A DNA stretch of 64,000 nucleotides from Diplocarpon mali (taxonomy: Eukaryota; Ascomycota; Leotiomycetes; Helotiales; Drepanopezizaceae): contig JAENRP010000023.1 of assembly GCA_024741835.1 (NCBI GenBank), forward strand, positions 102,372-166,371, given 5' to 3'. The notes beneath the pieces are model-generated. The model did no database searches. It saw nothing but the letters and a program-made list of their open reading frames with translations, and had not been told where the DNA came from. The translations under genes and the position numbers were made by a program. Of this stretch, positions 23,053-36,000 are shown one piece after another; the first letter of the stretch is position 1, and each line of letters begins with the position of its first letter.

Positions 23053-26000
23053 TGGACTCGATCCTGGTGGCCAGTTGGAGGTATATCGCACGGTGTGTAA
23101 CTCTGTCAAGCCTATGAAATCCTTTCCGTTCCTCTTTGATACGAGCATGATAGCTTTGATTTCCCAGCTCTTCTCATGGGATGGGACTAGTCGAGAGGAC
23201 CAGGGAGCCTTTGCAAGGAGGAATAAGGTCAGGATGTAAGGCAGCCGATTGTGTGTCACAGGCAGAGGTAGGTCATGACAACAGGAAGGCTGGCTTAATT
23301 GACATTCCAATCCATCCAGGTTTGTCTTGTCCGACAGTCTTGATCGGCTGTCGCTTGAAACGTGCTCGCTTAATTTAGGGGCCGTAAACAACGTTGGCAG
23401 ACCAAGGAATCGTTGACCAAGCGATCGACCAGGATCGCGTTGCCAACGCGATGTCGAAAAACGTGTAGTGACGGCTTAGAAAGCAGACTTGAATCAAAGC
23501 CTCCTGATCGTGTATCTCATCTCTGCCCCTCGCGCGATGGAAGAGCTCGAGGTAGCTCCTTACAGAAGTGTAACCTCAAATGATACATAGCAGTGCTGAG
23601 ATACACAGCCAGACGGGCGAAGGCCTGGCGGCCTCGCAAATATTCTTGTAGATCAGCACCGCCCTGGAAGTGCAGAGTCTGGTGCTAGAGCCGGTCTATT
23701 GACTACAATAGATGGTGTTGGTTTCCTGGGCCTTGCAGCCGAGGACCGTTGCGCTCGCCATGTTGCAGCGCTACCTCCCCCCCACGCTCCTGACAGTAGT
23801 GGCATATCGAGCATCGGAAAAACTCCTGCGCGTGAGGCTTGAGCTGCTGGTTGCTAGCGATTGAAGAAGCCTCTTGGTAGCTGAGATATCGTATCATTCA
23901 CCATCTTTGATATAGTACTTGTAAACAAAGTCTCCACGCAGACTTACCTTTATGATTTAATGGCGTCTAAATTGTCTTGCTATGTTCATTGTTAGGACCA
24001 AAGTCCAGACAGTCATTCTGAAGAAATGTTGGCTGAAGAAACAATTTTGGGACCTCTAGCTGGTCTTCTCCAGTCCTGTCATTTGCACGTGTCTTGCGAC
24101 TCATTCAAACTCTTCATGGTATGCTGATCTGCTTATCTTCCTGTCAAGACTAAAAAGAAAAGTGCGACCTCAATGGCGCATACAACTCATGATGACATGG
24201 TACGGTTTTCCGAAATGAGTGAGCTTGTATGCATGCCCTTTGGATCATACATACGATAGTCGAATCAATGCATGATATGACTCTTGCCAGACCCATAGAT
24301 GATGTCTAAAAACTTACCAGAGTCAGGAGTATCATCAGGATTATCCACGACAAGAAGAACGTTTGGGTCTGCAGGATTTGCAGGCATCGTCCACGAATAT
24401 GTTCCACTGTAGGTCAACATTGACAGAGCATACTTATTATATACATCAGCAGCTACGAGTGGTATGTGAGCAGGGTAGATCACTGTGGTCTGGGAAACTT
24501 GTCTAACTATAAGTTTGAAGTGATACTGAGCAACCCGCAGTGACCTTCGTCGAGTAAGATTCTTTCGAGGTTGGCAGGTGTATAACTCAAGGCCTTAACA
24601 TACTGGGGGTAGTAAGTCATCCTCGATGCTTGGGGTTCTTGCTGTATTCACAATCAAGGATGGCCTGGGAGCTGTGTACCTAGGAAGACTGCGAATAGTG
24701 ATTTTGATTTCCGGAACCATCCGCAGATAAAGGCACCAAAAACTAATAAGATGTCTTTGGAGAGCCGCGAGACGCTTAGTAGGACAATTGGTTTACACTA
24801 TAGAAATCCTGCAAAAGAAGATTGGTCATAAAAAACAGGAATAGCTCAGAGGTCTGGAAAGTGACATGATGGCGCTAGTATGACTACAGATCCATAGCTG
24901 AGATGTCAGGTTGAGATGCCAGAAACTGGCAAGGCAAGCTCTGGCGGAGGCTTGCGACTTCGCAGCCTCCGCAGAAAGTGCAGCAGATGCTGAGATCCTA
25001 TTCTATAGGCATCCAAGTCACACAACAGAGGCATAGCAGCGCAAAGTTCCATCCAGGTTCGAATACAATGTCCAGCCCTTACATAGAAGCCTCGACACCG
25101 TCCTATATGGACACTGGTCCCCCCGAAGCTAATCATATCCCCGTCTTGACCAAGCCCGAAACCTTCTCCTCGATCTGCTTATCCGAAAGTCCTGCTAACG
25201 ACTCACTCTTCTCTACTCCGAACTCTATCCGAAATCAGTATCGGTTCCAGCTCGTATATCAAGCCAGCCGCGTAGAACATGAAGACCCCGCGGCCTGAAC
25301 AGGAAGAGACTGACCATATCGCGCGTATACTTTGGGGTGTGTACCAGCAGCTTCGCGGAGCATGATTGGTGTGTGAGGATTGTGCTTCTTCATCGTGGGA
25401 TATGTCCGGGCGAGAAATGATCTGTGATGTCCATCAGCGCTGCTCGATCCCGTAGTCGTACCCCACTCCTCTCTTTCAAAAGCTACCCAAGTCTCTCATA
25501 GCCCATTCCCAACATTCTCAAGTATTCCGAATCCAGATTTTCTCAGCTCTCTTTCTGCCATGCAATCCGCAGTAAACTCACCTCGTAGCAGCACTCTGCT
25601 CCCCGGTCTGACAGAACAAGAACCGCACCTCTTTCAACGTCTGCGAAAACGCATATTTGGCCGACATCTTCTTTTCCTATCAATCTTGTTCAACAGCGGT
25701 CCAACAGTCCCCAGTAACTCGTCGAAAGCTTGCGCAATTGATAATTCCTGAATCTGTGCTTGGGAGTCGAAGCCCAGGCTGCCAAGCTTGCTGCATAAGG
25801 TTGCACAAATGGCACTAATTTGTCGATACCCTGCATAAACCGCCCGCGCTCGCATCACCGAACCTCAACACTTCGGAGACGTCAAGGTCTTCTCCTTGTT
25901 CAGGACCCATTTCTTACAACTCCTCTCCACCTCTAACTCGCCTTCGTTTCACTCTTTCAATTAAACATATCTACTTGCCTGGAACGCCAGTCCTCAAGCC

Positions 26001-26066
26001 CATCTCTCTGCATCACCTATAAGGAGAGCGTGCTTCGGTGAAAATACCAAGTCCTCAACCACGAAA
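23053..26066. other. Gene-poor, partly AT-rich region
   Basis: No intact gene is supported over 3 kb. A minus-strand coding-like relic is described separately at 24262-24620. Open frames at 24978-25298, 25560-25751 and 23703-23897 show no family signature. The last few hundred bases are the promoter and leader of the pyruvate carrier gene. Confidence 0.4.
24262..24620 (-). pseudogene. Unidentified coding-like relic
   Basis: On the minus strand a stretch starting near 24619 (MTYYPQYVKALSYTPANLE) and another at 24483-24313 (YSGTYSWTMPANPADPNVLL, VVDNPDDTPDSG) read like protein. The second ends in a good splice donor (GTAAGT at about 24314). They lie in different frames separated by a stop, and no flanking exons can be recognised. 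I do not know the family. It may be a degraded gene or chance. Confidence 0.2.
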
Positions 26067-26956
26067 ATGCCAGCTCCCAGTAGCCTCTTCCGCGCCGCGC
26101 GCCCAACCCTCCGCTCGCAATTCTTTACCCAGCGTCAAGCACAATCTACTATCTTCCGGTCAGCGCGCAGCCGTTTTCAACATGCTGAAGGAGCGGGGAA
26201 GAGATGGCAGAGCACGACCGCGCCGGGCGAGGCGCAGAGCTGGTTCAAGAGAATGTGGGATAGTCCGATTGGCCTGAAGACTGTGCATTTCTGGTAAATC
26301 ACTCTACATCCAGATTACAGGGCACTTGAAACCCCGGGTCCAAGGAGAAATATAGATACTAACTCGGTTATGTAGGGCTCCTGTTATGAAGGTATACATA
26401 CCCCACCAGAATGTCTTGCCAGCAAAGCTTGACGTAGATCAAGCACGAAGAGCGCTACAAATTACAGATCGTGCTGCGTACCGAAGCTCTTTTATATAGA
26501 TCTGCAAACAAACAAAGCGAAGCATGGAAGAAAAGCTAATACAAACAGTGGTCCATCGTCTTAGCAGGCATCTCCGACATGTACAAACCAGTAGAGAAGC
26601 TGTCTCTCACCCAAAACCTCGCCCTTACAGCTACAGGTCTGATCTGGACCCGGTGGTGCTTGATAATCAAGCCCAGAAACATTTTGTATATACTCCCCTC
26701 CACTGAAATACTTCCATTTCCCCGTCCGCCACTTCTAGCAGAATCAAAAAGGAAAGATGCTAACGAGACTTGGTGCAGGCTCGCAACAGTAAACTTCTTC
26801 CTCGGCCTCGTCGGCGTCATTCAAGTCACCCGTATCGCAGCGCATAGTTATGGTCAAGGCAAGACCACCAGCGCACAGCTCGAGGAGGCAAAGGAAAGCG
26901 TTGTGGAAACAGCGGAAGGATTGAAGAAGGAGGCTGTGAAGGCTGTCAAGTCCTAG
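26067..26956 (+). CDS. Mitochondrial pyruvate carrier subunit (MPC2/MPC3-like)
   Basis: Inner-membrane subunit of the heteromeric carrier that imports pyruvate into the matrix. Four exons (26067-26293, 26376-26391, 26549-26685, 26779-26956) give 185 residues. Exon 2 is only 16 nt. The introns have branch sites ACTAAC, GCTAAT and GCTAAC. The spliced core reads GLKTVHFWAPVMKWSIVLAG, then ISDMYKPVEKLSLTQNLALT and WTRWCLIIKPRNILLATVNFFLG, the canonical MPC signature with three membrane segments. The first ~60 residues are rich in Arg, Ser and Gln and look like a presequence. A charged tail with Glu and Lys (residues about 155-185) follows the last membrane segment. The frame from 26579 that reads into intron 3 is a shadow of unspliced sequence. 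Confidence 0.93.
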
Positions 26957-27850
26957 ATTGGAGCCGCAAGTGACTCGATGCCAGGATTCGTGGTGTAATG
27001 GCCAAGGAAGGCCGACGTGTATAAGGTATACCTGTGCAAATGAGAATCCAGTGGCGGTACAGTGGAAATTGGGGTGAAACAAAAATTCACTCCGGTCGAT
27101 AGATATTTCCATTTGCTTATCCTGGGTCACCAGGGTGCATGCGCGCATGAGATTTCAAGATACCTTTGTAGACAGTGGAAACTAATCTCAGTTTTTTTTT
27201 TTACCATTCTGTTTTCACAACCAGTAAGCTTTTTTGCATGTGCCAAATGACTTGTTTTTGGTTTCCATTTCCTTCTGCTATGCAAGGTGCTTACCGCAAG
27301 TCCAAGTCTTCTTATGATTTGCATTCTGGGCCTACCCTTTTTCGTATAGAACTAATCATTCTCACAGCTTAGATTCGCCTGTTGAGACTCCAGTCATCAC
27401 TGATAGTCAGTTGTCCAGGATCATCGCCGTCTCCACTGCGTGGTATGAGAGACGCAAGGTATCACTGAGGCCTATAGATGGACGTCTAAGAAGCCGCCGC
27501 TTTTTATTTCTGAGCATCCGCATTCGCGACTTGAACACCCAGCCTCGCCGCTTGCCTAAAAGATAGCAGGCATTTATCATACAGATACAAGAATCCTCCC
27601 CCCCTGCCACGGATAGAAACGCCTCGATTGCTCCATGTCTATGTACACGCACCTCTCCTCTTTCTCACTCGCATTCTTGGCAAGATCGCTCTGTCTTGCA
27701 GGTATACAGACCGTCTCCCACTTAAAAACTCATAATGCCTCACTGACACGGGCCCAGCCCACCTTCTTATGTGCAGCAAACGCATTTACATCTCATATCA
27801 TAGATTCGATATTTCATTCCAGTTCCTTCTCCATACAGGAGTTTGTATAT
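26957..27850. other. Convergent intergenic region
   Basis: It lies between the 3' ends of the pyruvate carrier (+) and the Skt5-like gene (-). It is AT-rich and T-tract-rich near 27190; no gene or RNA is seen. Confidence 0.45.
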
Positions 27851-30800
27851 TCACATGAGAGAACACTCGCCTTCATTCTGTTTACCAACTTTAGATCGGG
27901 AGATACGCTCTCTGCTTTTCATACCAGCTTTGGTGCCGCCTCGTTTGAGGTCTTCTAGACGCTCGCGGGCCTTTGGAAAATCTTGCGCTAGAAGTGAAGC
28001 GTTAGCCAACATACATCATATGTATATCCCCCCTTCTCACTAAGCCTCAAAAACAGTAGCGCGAGGGGAGCAGGACATGAGAAGAAAAGGGGCATACCAG
28101 CAGCTCTCCAATACCACCTCTTCGCGTCCTCTAAATTTGCCGGACTCCCAATTCCTACCTCTGTGAAATAGCCCATCGCGTATTCGGCCTTCGCCAAGCC
28201 AGCCATCGCAGCTTTCCGTGCCCAGAGATAAGCTTCTGTATCGCTCTGCTCCAACACACCCTCACTGCCAGTGAGATACCATCCTGAAAGAGCTAGTTCA
28301 GATTGATGCTCCTGCTGCGAAGCAGCTCGCGAATACCACATAATCGACTGTCTGGGATCGATGGGACAGTTGAACAGCCCGTACTCAAATGCAGCACCGA
28401 GGCGAAATTGCGAGAACTTGTAGCCTAACTCGGCGGATTGGTTGAACAGCGAGAAGGAGTGCGCTTCGTCGCGGACAATAGAGCTATCTGTTCCTTGAGG
28501 TGCTTCGTAGAGAAGCCCCAGCTCGTGAAGGGCGTGAGGATTCTCGACGTCCGCACGTTCAGCAGCGCGTTTCAACCATCCGACTGCTTCGCGAGGATTC
28601 TTAGGTTGGCCAAGAAGACCTTTCAACTGAATCATGCCCATCTTGTACATAGCTGGTGTGTCGCCGAGCATAGCTGCGCGCTGATACCACTGAATAGCTT
28701 TCAGTGGGTCTTTGCGAGTGCCACCTCCCTCTTCATTACCGAGCTCGCAGCACACAGCCGTTCGGTATGCAGCCCCCGCATGGCCAGCTTTGGCGGCGCA
28801 TTGGTAGAGCGAGAAAGCTTCTTTGTTGTCTGTCTCTAGCCCCAAGGCACCACGGCCATAGCAGTCTGCTAAGTAGAACATAGCTTCCTTGTTTTGCTGG
28901 GCAGCGAGCTTTTTTAGAAGCTTGAGCGCGTCCATGATATACCTCTCGCGAGCTTTGTTTCGAGCACGCTGGTCAGGTATCAAGGGTACGAGAACATCCG
29001 AGGCTTCGACTAGCCTTCGGGCAAGAAGCATTGCTGAGTTTTGGTCGGCAGGATTGTTCTTGATAGTAATTCTCAGCTGCTCTAATTCCGCAGGGGTGAC
29101 TGCAGCTGGTTCTTTAGCGGCTGCCGGAGCACCGTTAGATGGAGAGGGCGCCTGTTGCTGTTGTGGGGGAGGTGGGATGCCATTATAACTTCGTACAGGG
29201 GGAGGTTTGTTATTCGCTTGATTGGCGACAGAATTAGGTATTAAGCCAGCGCGAATGGGTGGTGGATGAGAAGGCAGACCGTCAGCATACGATTGACTAG
29301 GCATGGTATTTGTTCTGGACGTTCCTCCATTAGGAGATGGCCCTTGGAAGCCAGGTCTGGGTCCGCCCGGTAAGTCACCGCCCGCAGGAATACGCCCGGA
29401 AGGGCCTCCGCGGCCAGATCCTGGAGCAGCTGACTTACTTCTAGGAGGATTGGTAAACCCCCGTTGGTAGGCTGGGTCATCATATCCCCCATAGCCCTGC
29501 TCGGGGGGCCCTCTTGGCCCTTCATTGTACCCATTCCCAAATCCGTTGGCATGATAATATTCACCGGGCATGGAAGGCGCGTCACCAGCCATTTCAAAAA
29601 CCGCGGCTTGAGATTCAGCTCGATGCCTGACATCTGGCTGAGATTGGTGATATGCATCCTGCTGTGAGGGCTGAATGTGATTATCGATCGAAGTACCTCT
29701 TCTATGAATCCCAGGTGCAGGAGGGGCCTCATCAAAATTTGGCATTTCCGACGCCGCCGAATCAGGTCTTCCTTGATGAGGGTCTTCGTAATAAGAATCA
29801 TAGAGATCACTTATGCTTCCTCTAGGCCCAAGCCCTTGATTACCATCAGAATGTCGTCCATAATTCGCATAAGGATCGACAGGAGCGGACTGATTCGTAT
29901 GTGGCCGCTGATGCGGAGGTCGATTACCGTTTGCAGTGGCTGGTCTCGGGGCACCTCTCGGCGGCGGACGTCCCATTGAAACTGGCCCCTCATTTGACAT
30001 AGTGTGACTCCTCGGCGGTGGCCCAAAGTCACCACGTTCTCTAGCAGGCGATGTTATTCCATAGCCGCTATTAAACCCAGGCTCTCTATAGCCATTGTGC
30101 CTCGGTGCGCCATAGCCAGAACTTGGTCCGGGGGGGGCTCTCCCAGACTCTAGATATCCTTGTTGAGGTGGCCCTTGAGGATGATATCCTCTTCCTAACC
30201 CGCTCATCGTGTCTGCAGACGTTCGTCCATAGTCGCTTGGCGGAGGTCGCCGCTGATTGTCAAAAGAAGAGCTTCCATAATCATCAATCGAAGCACCCCT
30301 GGATGGATGTCCACCGTGACTGCCAGCCCCTCTTGGTCTATTCTGCACTGCCGGCCCTCCGACTTCCATATTTGCTATCTTGTGTAACATCTCTCGCTCC
30401 TCCGAGACTGATATCTTCTTTTTTGCCCCTGGAAATGTGGGAAAAGGATTATCATGAGAAACAAACTCTGGCGAAATGGGTGATGGCTTCAAAGGTTTTC
30501 GGGGAACAGCTTGCCAAGGTGGTCCTCGTGCTAGCAGTGTTAGTCATGCCTAAATTCAGCAGAACGTTACTCACATCCAGGATCAGAATTTCCATTTCGA
30601 TCGAGCGGACCAGGCCTTTCTCCTCTTCTGACATTGTTCGCATACCCTCGACCTTGCCCACCACCTCGTGAATCGTAACCACCTCTATGTCCATCCGCAG
30701 TCGGCGCTCTTTGCATAGGTGGTCCGCGATTCCTATCTGCAGTTGCAGGTCTCTGTCCAGGTCCACCTCTCCCGCCTCCTCTCATTGCCGGCATCGACCC

Positions 30801-31103
30801 TCCCCCTCTGCCATCACCATAGTATTCCTGCCGTGGGGAATAATTCTGATCCTGCGGAAGCGGATGGCCATTTCCTCTCCCTCCATTTATATCCTGATAT
30901 CCATCATCGTAGTGCTGCGCATACTCGCTATTGTAATCATCATACCCATAAGCGTCATCATGGTACTGGTTATACTGATGGGGGGAGTATTGTCCTTGGG
31001 ACGGCGGAGGCTGTGAATAGCTCTGGTCGGGACCAGACCTTTGCGGTGCTCTCCCATTAAAGGTCCGTTGCGGAGGTTGGTAGTGATTCTGGTCATAGGC
31101 CAT
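27851..31103 (-). CDS. Skt5/Chs4-like chitin synthase activator with SEL1 repeats and CAAX box
   Basis: Resembles Skt5/Chs4, which activates and anchors a class IV chitin synthase at septa and bud necks. Exons on the minus strand are 31103-30575, 30509-28098 and 27987-27851, giving 1025 residues. Residues 1 to about 690 are low-complexity (Gln, Tyr, Gly, Pro, Arg, Asn). SEL1-like repeats follow at about 690-980 (e.g. AMFYLADCYGRGALGLETD, AIQWYQRAAMLGDTPAMYKM). The tail ends in CSLM (1022-1025), a CAAX box predicted to be farnesylated; yeast Chs4 also has a C-terminal CAAX box. The last exon is supported by GTATGC at 28097 and a GGCTAAC branch site with CTAG acceptor at 27988. Without that splice the frame runs on to a stop at 27988 and loses the CAAX. 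Intron 1 has GTGAGT and a GACTAAC branch site. Confidence 0.93.
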
Positions 31104-32495
31104 GCTTTGGTTCAGCCTCTGGATCTCAAATCCTCTGATTCACATGCGCTAAAACTACAATCAACGCCTCTCTTCTTATATTCTGAACCGCGAGCTGTTT
31201 GCAAAAGTTTCGGTTATAAAATGCAGGCCATCAATAGAACCGCACAGCGGCGCAAAGCGGGCAAGAGACTGCTTTCTGGTAATGAGAGCTTTGTCGAATT
31301 GAATTGAGCTCAACGGCTATTGACTGGTTGTTCAGCACGCAGAAGTGAAAATGCAGGCCAAGAGTTGAAGGAATGTGATAACGTTTGTTTCGCAGTGAAT
31401 GAAGAGTGAACGAGTTCCGAGATGTAACCCTGAGGTGAAGGTGTTAGATTCGAAAATGGGCTGAAAGAAAGTCCGTGTCCTGGTGGGGCATTGAGAAGAA
31501 GCGCTTGTTGTCGGCGCCGAGCGCATGACAAGCAGGCAGGACAGGCAATGTTCCGAGAGCACCTGCAAGTCTTGCTCAACCACTTCTAGGTCTCTTGCAA
31601 GTTTCAATCCACATACATTAGAGATATTTTTACAATAGTCTTTGCTTAGAAGATACATCCAACTACTCAAAGACGAAGCTCCCTCAGGATTGTTGGCCAA
31701 TGTGCTTTCAACCGCATAAATAAATAGACTCCAGAAGCGCCCGCATCTCTCGCTGCTGTTCGTTTATGTTTCAATATGAACAGGGGCAGAGATGAAATTA
31801 CGCAAGCATTTAACGTAAGGAACCACTGCTATCCTATTAGTTGCCACAATCTGCTGTGGACTTGCAAGCGCCAGGCCATACTCCGTGCTGAAGGAAAAAG
31901 AGCAGAAGTAAAGCCGTGGCTGCGTGATACATATTAATACCTAGGCGTAGTGGTTCATCAAATCCTCGGGACATTTATATCTACTTGAACATTTATGACT
32001 CGTAGGTAAGTTAAATATCTCAACTTGCACTATCAAGTATTAGCACACGTATGAAGCCAATAGCCACATGTGCCTCTCATAGCAGACCCAGCATCATGAG
32101 TGACAAATGGGCAAATACAGTGATATTTCTAAGGTTTCTACTATCTTCAAATCATCTTCGTCAACTAATGCTTGTCAGAGATTCATATACTTTTCAATTC
32201 ATGGCACAAGGTATGATCTGATGCTTGAAGTCTGATGATGCTGCGCCTGTGTCCAGTTCATTGGATCTCCGGAATATTTGGAGATCCACCCTACTGTATA
32301 CGAGATCCCTGATCACCAATGTCGGCTCTCGCTCCATGCGCCACACTTTTGGCATGAGCACAGCCACATCTCAGATTCCTCGAAATACCGACATCATCGA
32401 TAGACTCCAGAGTTGTCGGAATTAAGCACTCTATCACCAAACGTCCTTTATCTAATCCTTTACCACTCCCACACTTCTTCCCCGTTACAATCATT
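31104..32495. promoter_or_regulatory. Divergent promoter region between Skt5-like gene and CBP4
   Basis: 1.4 kb between two divergent genes. No coding region is supported. The Skt5-like side (31104-31700) is of mixed composition and the CBP4 side (31750-32250) is AT-rich. Confidence 0.45.
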
Positions 32496-33045
32496 ATGCC
32501 ACCCAAACCTGGTGTCAATTGGGCCATGTACACTAAAATGGCGCTGGCGCAAGTTCCCTCTTGTCCCCAGCAGTATGCCCGTATCGGAACCTGTGCTCAC
32601 TAGTCTACAATATAGAGGAGGAATCTGTTGTATAGGAGGGCCTGCACTGGTCATCTGGGTTTCGCCGACGGAAGAAGAGTTATTCGCAAAGTACAACCCG
32701 GAATTACAGAAGAGGAGTTTGGAGAATCGATTACAAAAGCAGGAAGACTTTGATCATTTTGCGATGAAGCTGAGGGAGTATTCAAAGAGTGATAAGCCGA
32801 GTAGGTTATTTAGCTACCTGTTTTATACAGTGAAGAACTACAGGGGGGATATTTGGATAGCGAGGCTTGAAGAAGTATAGGGTATTTGCTAACAAGTGGC
32901 AGTCTGGGTCGCGGCCGAGCTGGACGAAAGGAAGACGAGAGATGGACAGATTGCAGAACAGGCGAAGCTGGCCGAGGAGATGAGGAAGAAGAAAGAGGAG
33001 ATGCGGAACGATGGGATTAAGCCTGTGCCGGGCGGAAGTTTATAA
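32496..33045 (+). CDS. CBP4: CBP4, cytochrome bc1 complex assembly factor
   Basis: Small inner-membrane protein needed for cytochrome b maturation and complex III assembly. Exons 32496-32548, 32616-32800 and 32903-33045 give 126 residues. The N terminus (MPPKPGVNWAMYTKM) leads into one membrane segment formed across the first junction (ALAGGICCIGGPALVIW). The Cbp4 hallmark PTEEELFAKYNPELQKRSLE follows. Further on are YSKSDKPIWVAAE, formed across the second junction, and a charged Lys/Glu helical tail. The first intron starts with GCAAGT rather than GT, a GC-AG intron; no GT donor restores the frame. Intron 2 has a GCTAAC branch site. Length is typical for the family. Confidence 0.92.
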
Positions 33046-36000
33046 GAAGTCACGAAGAATGTTGTCACGACACCAACACCTGCTGTATATTATGGCGTTT
33101 GGGGTTTCGAAGTTGGGCGTGGAATAAGGCAATCTTGCCCACAGAAGGTCTATGATACTTGCGCTATAAACCGTATTAGTTTTTCCCCGCCATCTGAATC
33201 AGGAGGTTGCCGAAGCACGTTGCTAACCTGCTGAATGGGTGCTGCTGGACATGTTATGAGTGCAGGAATGACGATGTCATAGTTCTAATCAGATATATGT
33301 ACTGGATAGATGCGGCCACTCCGATATTATCTATTTTTCACGCAACTTCAGACTGATTGTCATCTGCGTCCCGAGTAGGGTTGCTGTGGAGGACGCAACA
33401 TCATTTGATTACTGTAGACCGCAAGGACTCCATAACCAGTTGCCACCACGGAGCAATTTATTTTCAACAGCTGCTTGATCCCGAGACAAGAACTTTCGCT
33501 TCCGCTTGCCGTCGCGGCAGAGGAGGGTTCATTTACTTGGATCAACAGGGAGACGCCCCAGGTCGATTGCGCTGACCACTTGACGAAGCCAAAGTCAACT
33601 TGCGGGCTTTTCAGAGGTCAGCTTTAGCTTTCCTTTGAATTCAAGGAGGAGCATGATTGTTAGAAACAAGCTTGACCAAGTCTATAGTTTGTTAAATATC
33701 TTATTCCTAATGGTAAGCGAAGAAGCATCTTATAGTATCTCGCCCTAAAGCATATATAGCCCCGGCTGTACCTTTGATAGGTCGATATCGAAGATGATAG
33801 ATTCTCCGTTTGCTGACTTCAAATAGTTCCTTTCCATAAGATTGTGTACAATGATGGTTTTGCAGATCCATCGTTCTAGGTACCTCGTCAGCAAAATAAA
33901 AAGGGTTGAGTTTTCAATTGAGATATCTTTCTCTACCGCAACAAATGGGGCACTGTGAAATTTTTGAGTTGCTCATTCCTAGTCTCGTACGAAACTTAGG
34001 GACCGAGATCTCGTAGGCTAATGTGGGAGATGTTTTACTTAAAAGGTTTTTAGCTTCGTCCGAGTCGTTCTTACTGAAGAGAGATCTTACCCGGGGAAAG
34101 GAAAGAAGCCAACTACTATCCCAGCAGGAATATCTCCATGACCAAGAGCATATGAAGCGTCTATTGTCATTTGGATATATGGGTTATTATCACCGAGTAT
34201 TGAAAACTCGAAACCAGTGCCGAGAACAATCGCAGTCGCGAACCTTTGTAATTCAGTGAGTCGTGTCTGTTTTTGAACAAGAGACACTCAGACGGACCTT
34301 CTCGTCTGGCGCTTCCAATTTTCCCGGGTCTTTTACTATACCATGAACCAGTACGTGAGCCTAATTTTCTTGCAAACTGTGATACTGTACACAATTTGTT
34401 TTTGAAAAATAGCTTTGGATGGGCTAACGAGGTGTTCTGAGCCGAGTCCCCATTGTAAAAACGTGGAAGTGATGCCCTAGCCCACTCTGCGTAACTGAAG
34501 TCAGGAAGAGCAATCGTACACAGTAGATCCAGAGATATCGTTACTTACATCTCGAATAGATACGGGCTTGCCGAGAATTTTGAAGGGTAGAGGGTAAGAA
34601 TCTGGAGTCTCAGCAAACACCAAGTCGTAGCTTCTGCGAGGGCTCTGGCTATATTCTCTGCTCCATCTTGCCTGTGCAACTTCGGGCTTATACGAAGGCA
34701 CAATACGAAGGTGACTAGGAGTAAGCTCTCCCTTCGGACGTGGTATAGCGGATAGAAACTTCTTTGTCGAAACTTGCATTTATACGGCATGCTCAGCAGG
34801 ATAATGATAAAGAGTACTACTACCAAAATCTCGAACCCTGATGATTCCATGCTGGTTCACATTGCTTTGGATAATATCTGGCTTTGAGACTAAGATTGAT
34901 GAAGCGTCGGCCAGTCTATACATTGACCTATAGTCGTTGCCGCTAGCTTCTCTGGAGTGTCTTCATTGCCAGTTAATGTCGGTGATTGCAAAGGCAATAG
35001 CTGCCAAATCTGTGTTTGGTTAAACCCACTTCTGAATGCACTTCTCCCGACACCCTTGCCATTGAGATGATTTGGTTCACATCATATGGAGATATACAAC
35101 TGACGGGAATATACATATCACTCTCATTAAGTGGAAACTGAGCTGGGTCATATTGCTAATCTTAGTGCGAACGTTCTGTACCTCAAGTAATATCCTTTCC
35201 TCTTGTTCTTACTTCTTTATGTTCAGGACTAATCAAGCTGATATTTGTTGCTAGGTTGATGGCATTATTGTGAACTTATAAAGTTCATCCACCTTCGGCA
35301 TATCAAGGCCACTTTTTCTTTAGCCCAGCACGTATATCTTCATACAAACCAGTTCATAATAAGTGAGAAAATATGGGCCTTAGAAGAGAATTGGCAATGA
35401 TTTATAGGCCTGCGGAGCCAAATTTGAATTGGTCTATACATGTTTATACAATCCTTGAAAAGCCAAGACCGAAACCCTACAGATGGTTAAACATACTTAA
35501 ACTCAGAAAATATTCAAAACATAACTGACTGTCGTTTGACATACCTCTCTAAAAATAAGTCTTGATAGAGCCAATGTGAGCTGCATCCATCCTTGTGTCT
35601 CTGTCTCTATATCCTCAAGTAGGCCGCTTACTTTGTCAATCAGGTAGTCATCCTGCATTTGGCTTATCATAGAGACTACCAGCCTTTTGGCATTCCATGT
35701 ACTCCCTTATTCTTCTTCTTAGCCATGGGATCAGAACTCGTCAACTCCAGACTCAACTCCTTCCACCGAGTCAATCCGCCTAACTCCCACCTCACATCCG
35801 CACCATTCCTTGGAATCCATCCTTTTTCCTGTTCCAAGTACCTCTGTAAATCGTCCTCGACTACTGCGCGCTTTAAACCCCCTCTAACCGTTCTAGAATG
35901 AGCCTCTCGTCTAATTCACGCCGTAGAATGGCTGTTTCTTCGATATCGTCCTAGTGCATTACGTATATAACTCCAAATTCGCAAAATAGAGGGTTCAGAT

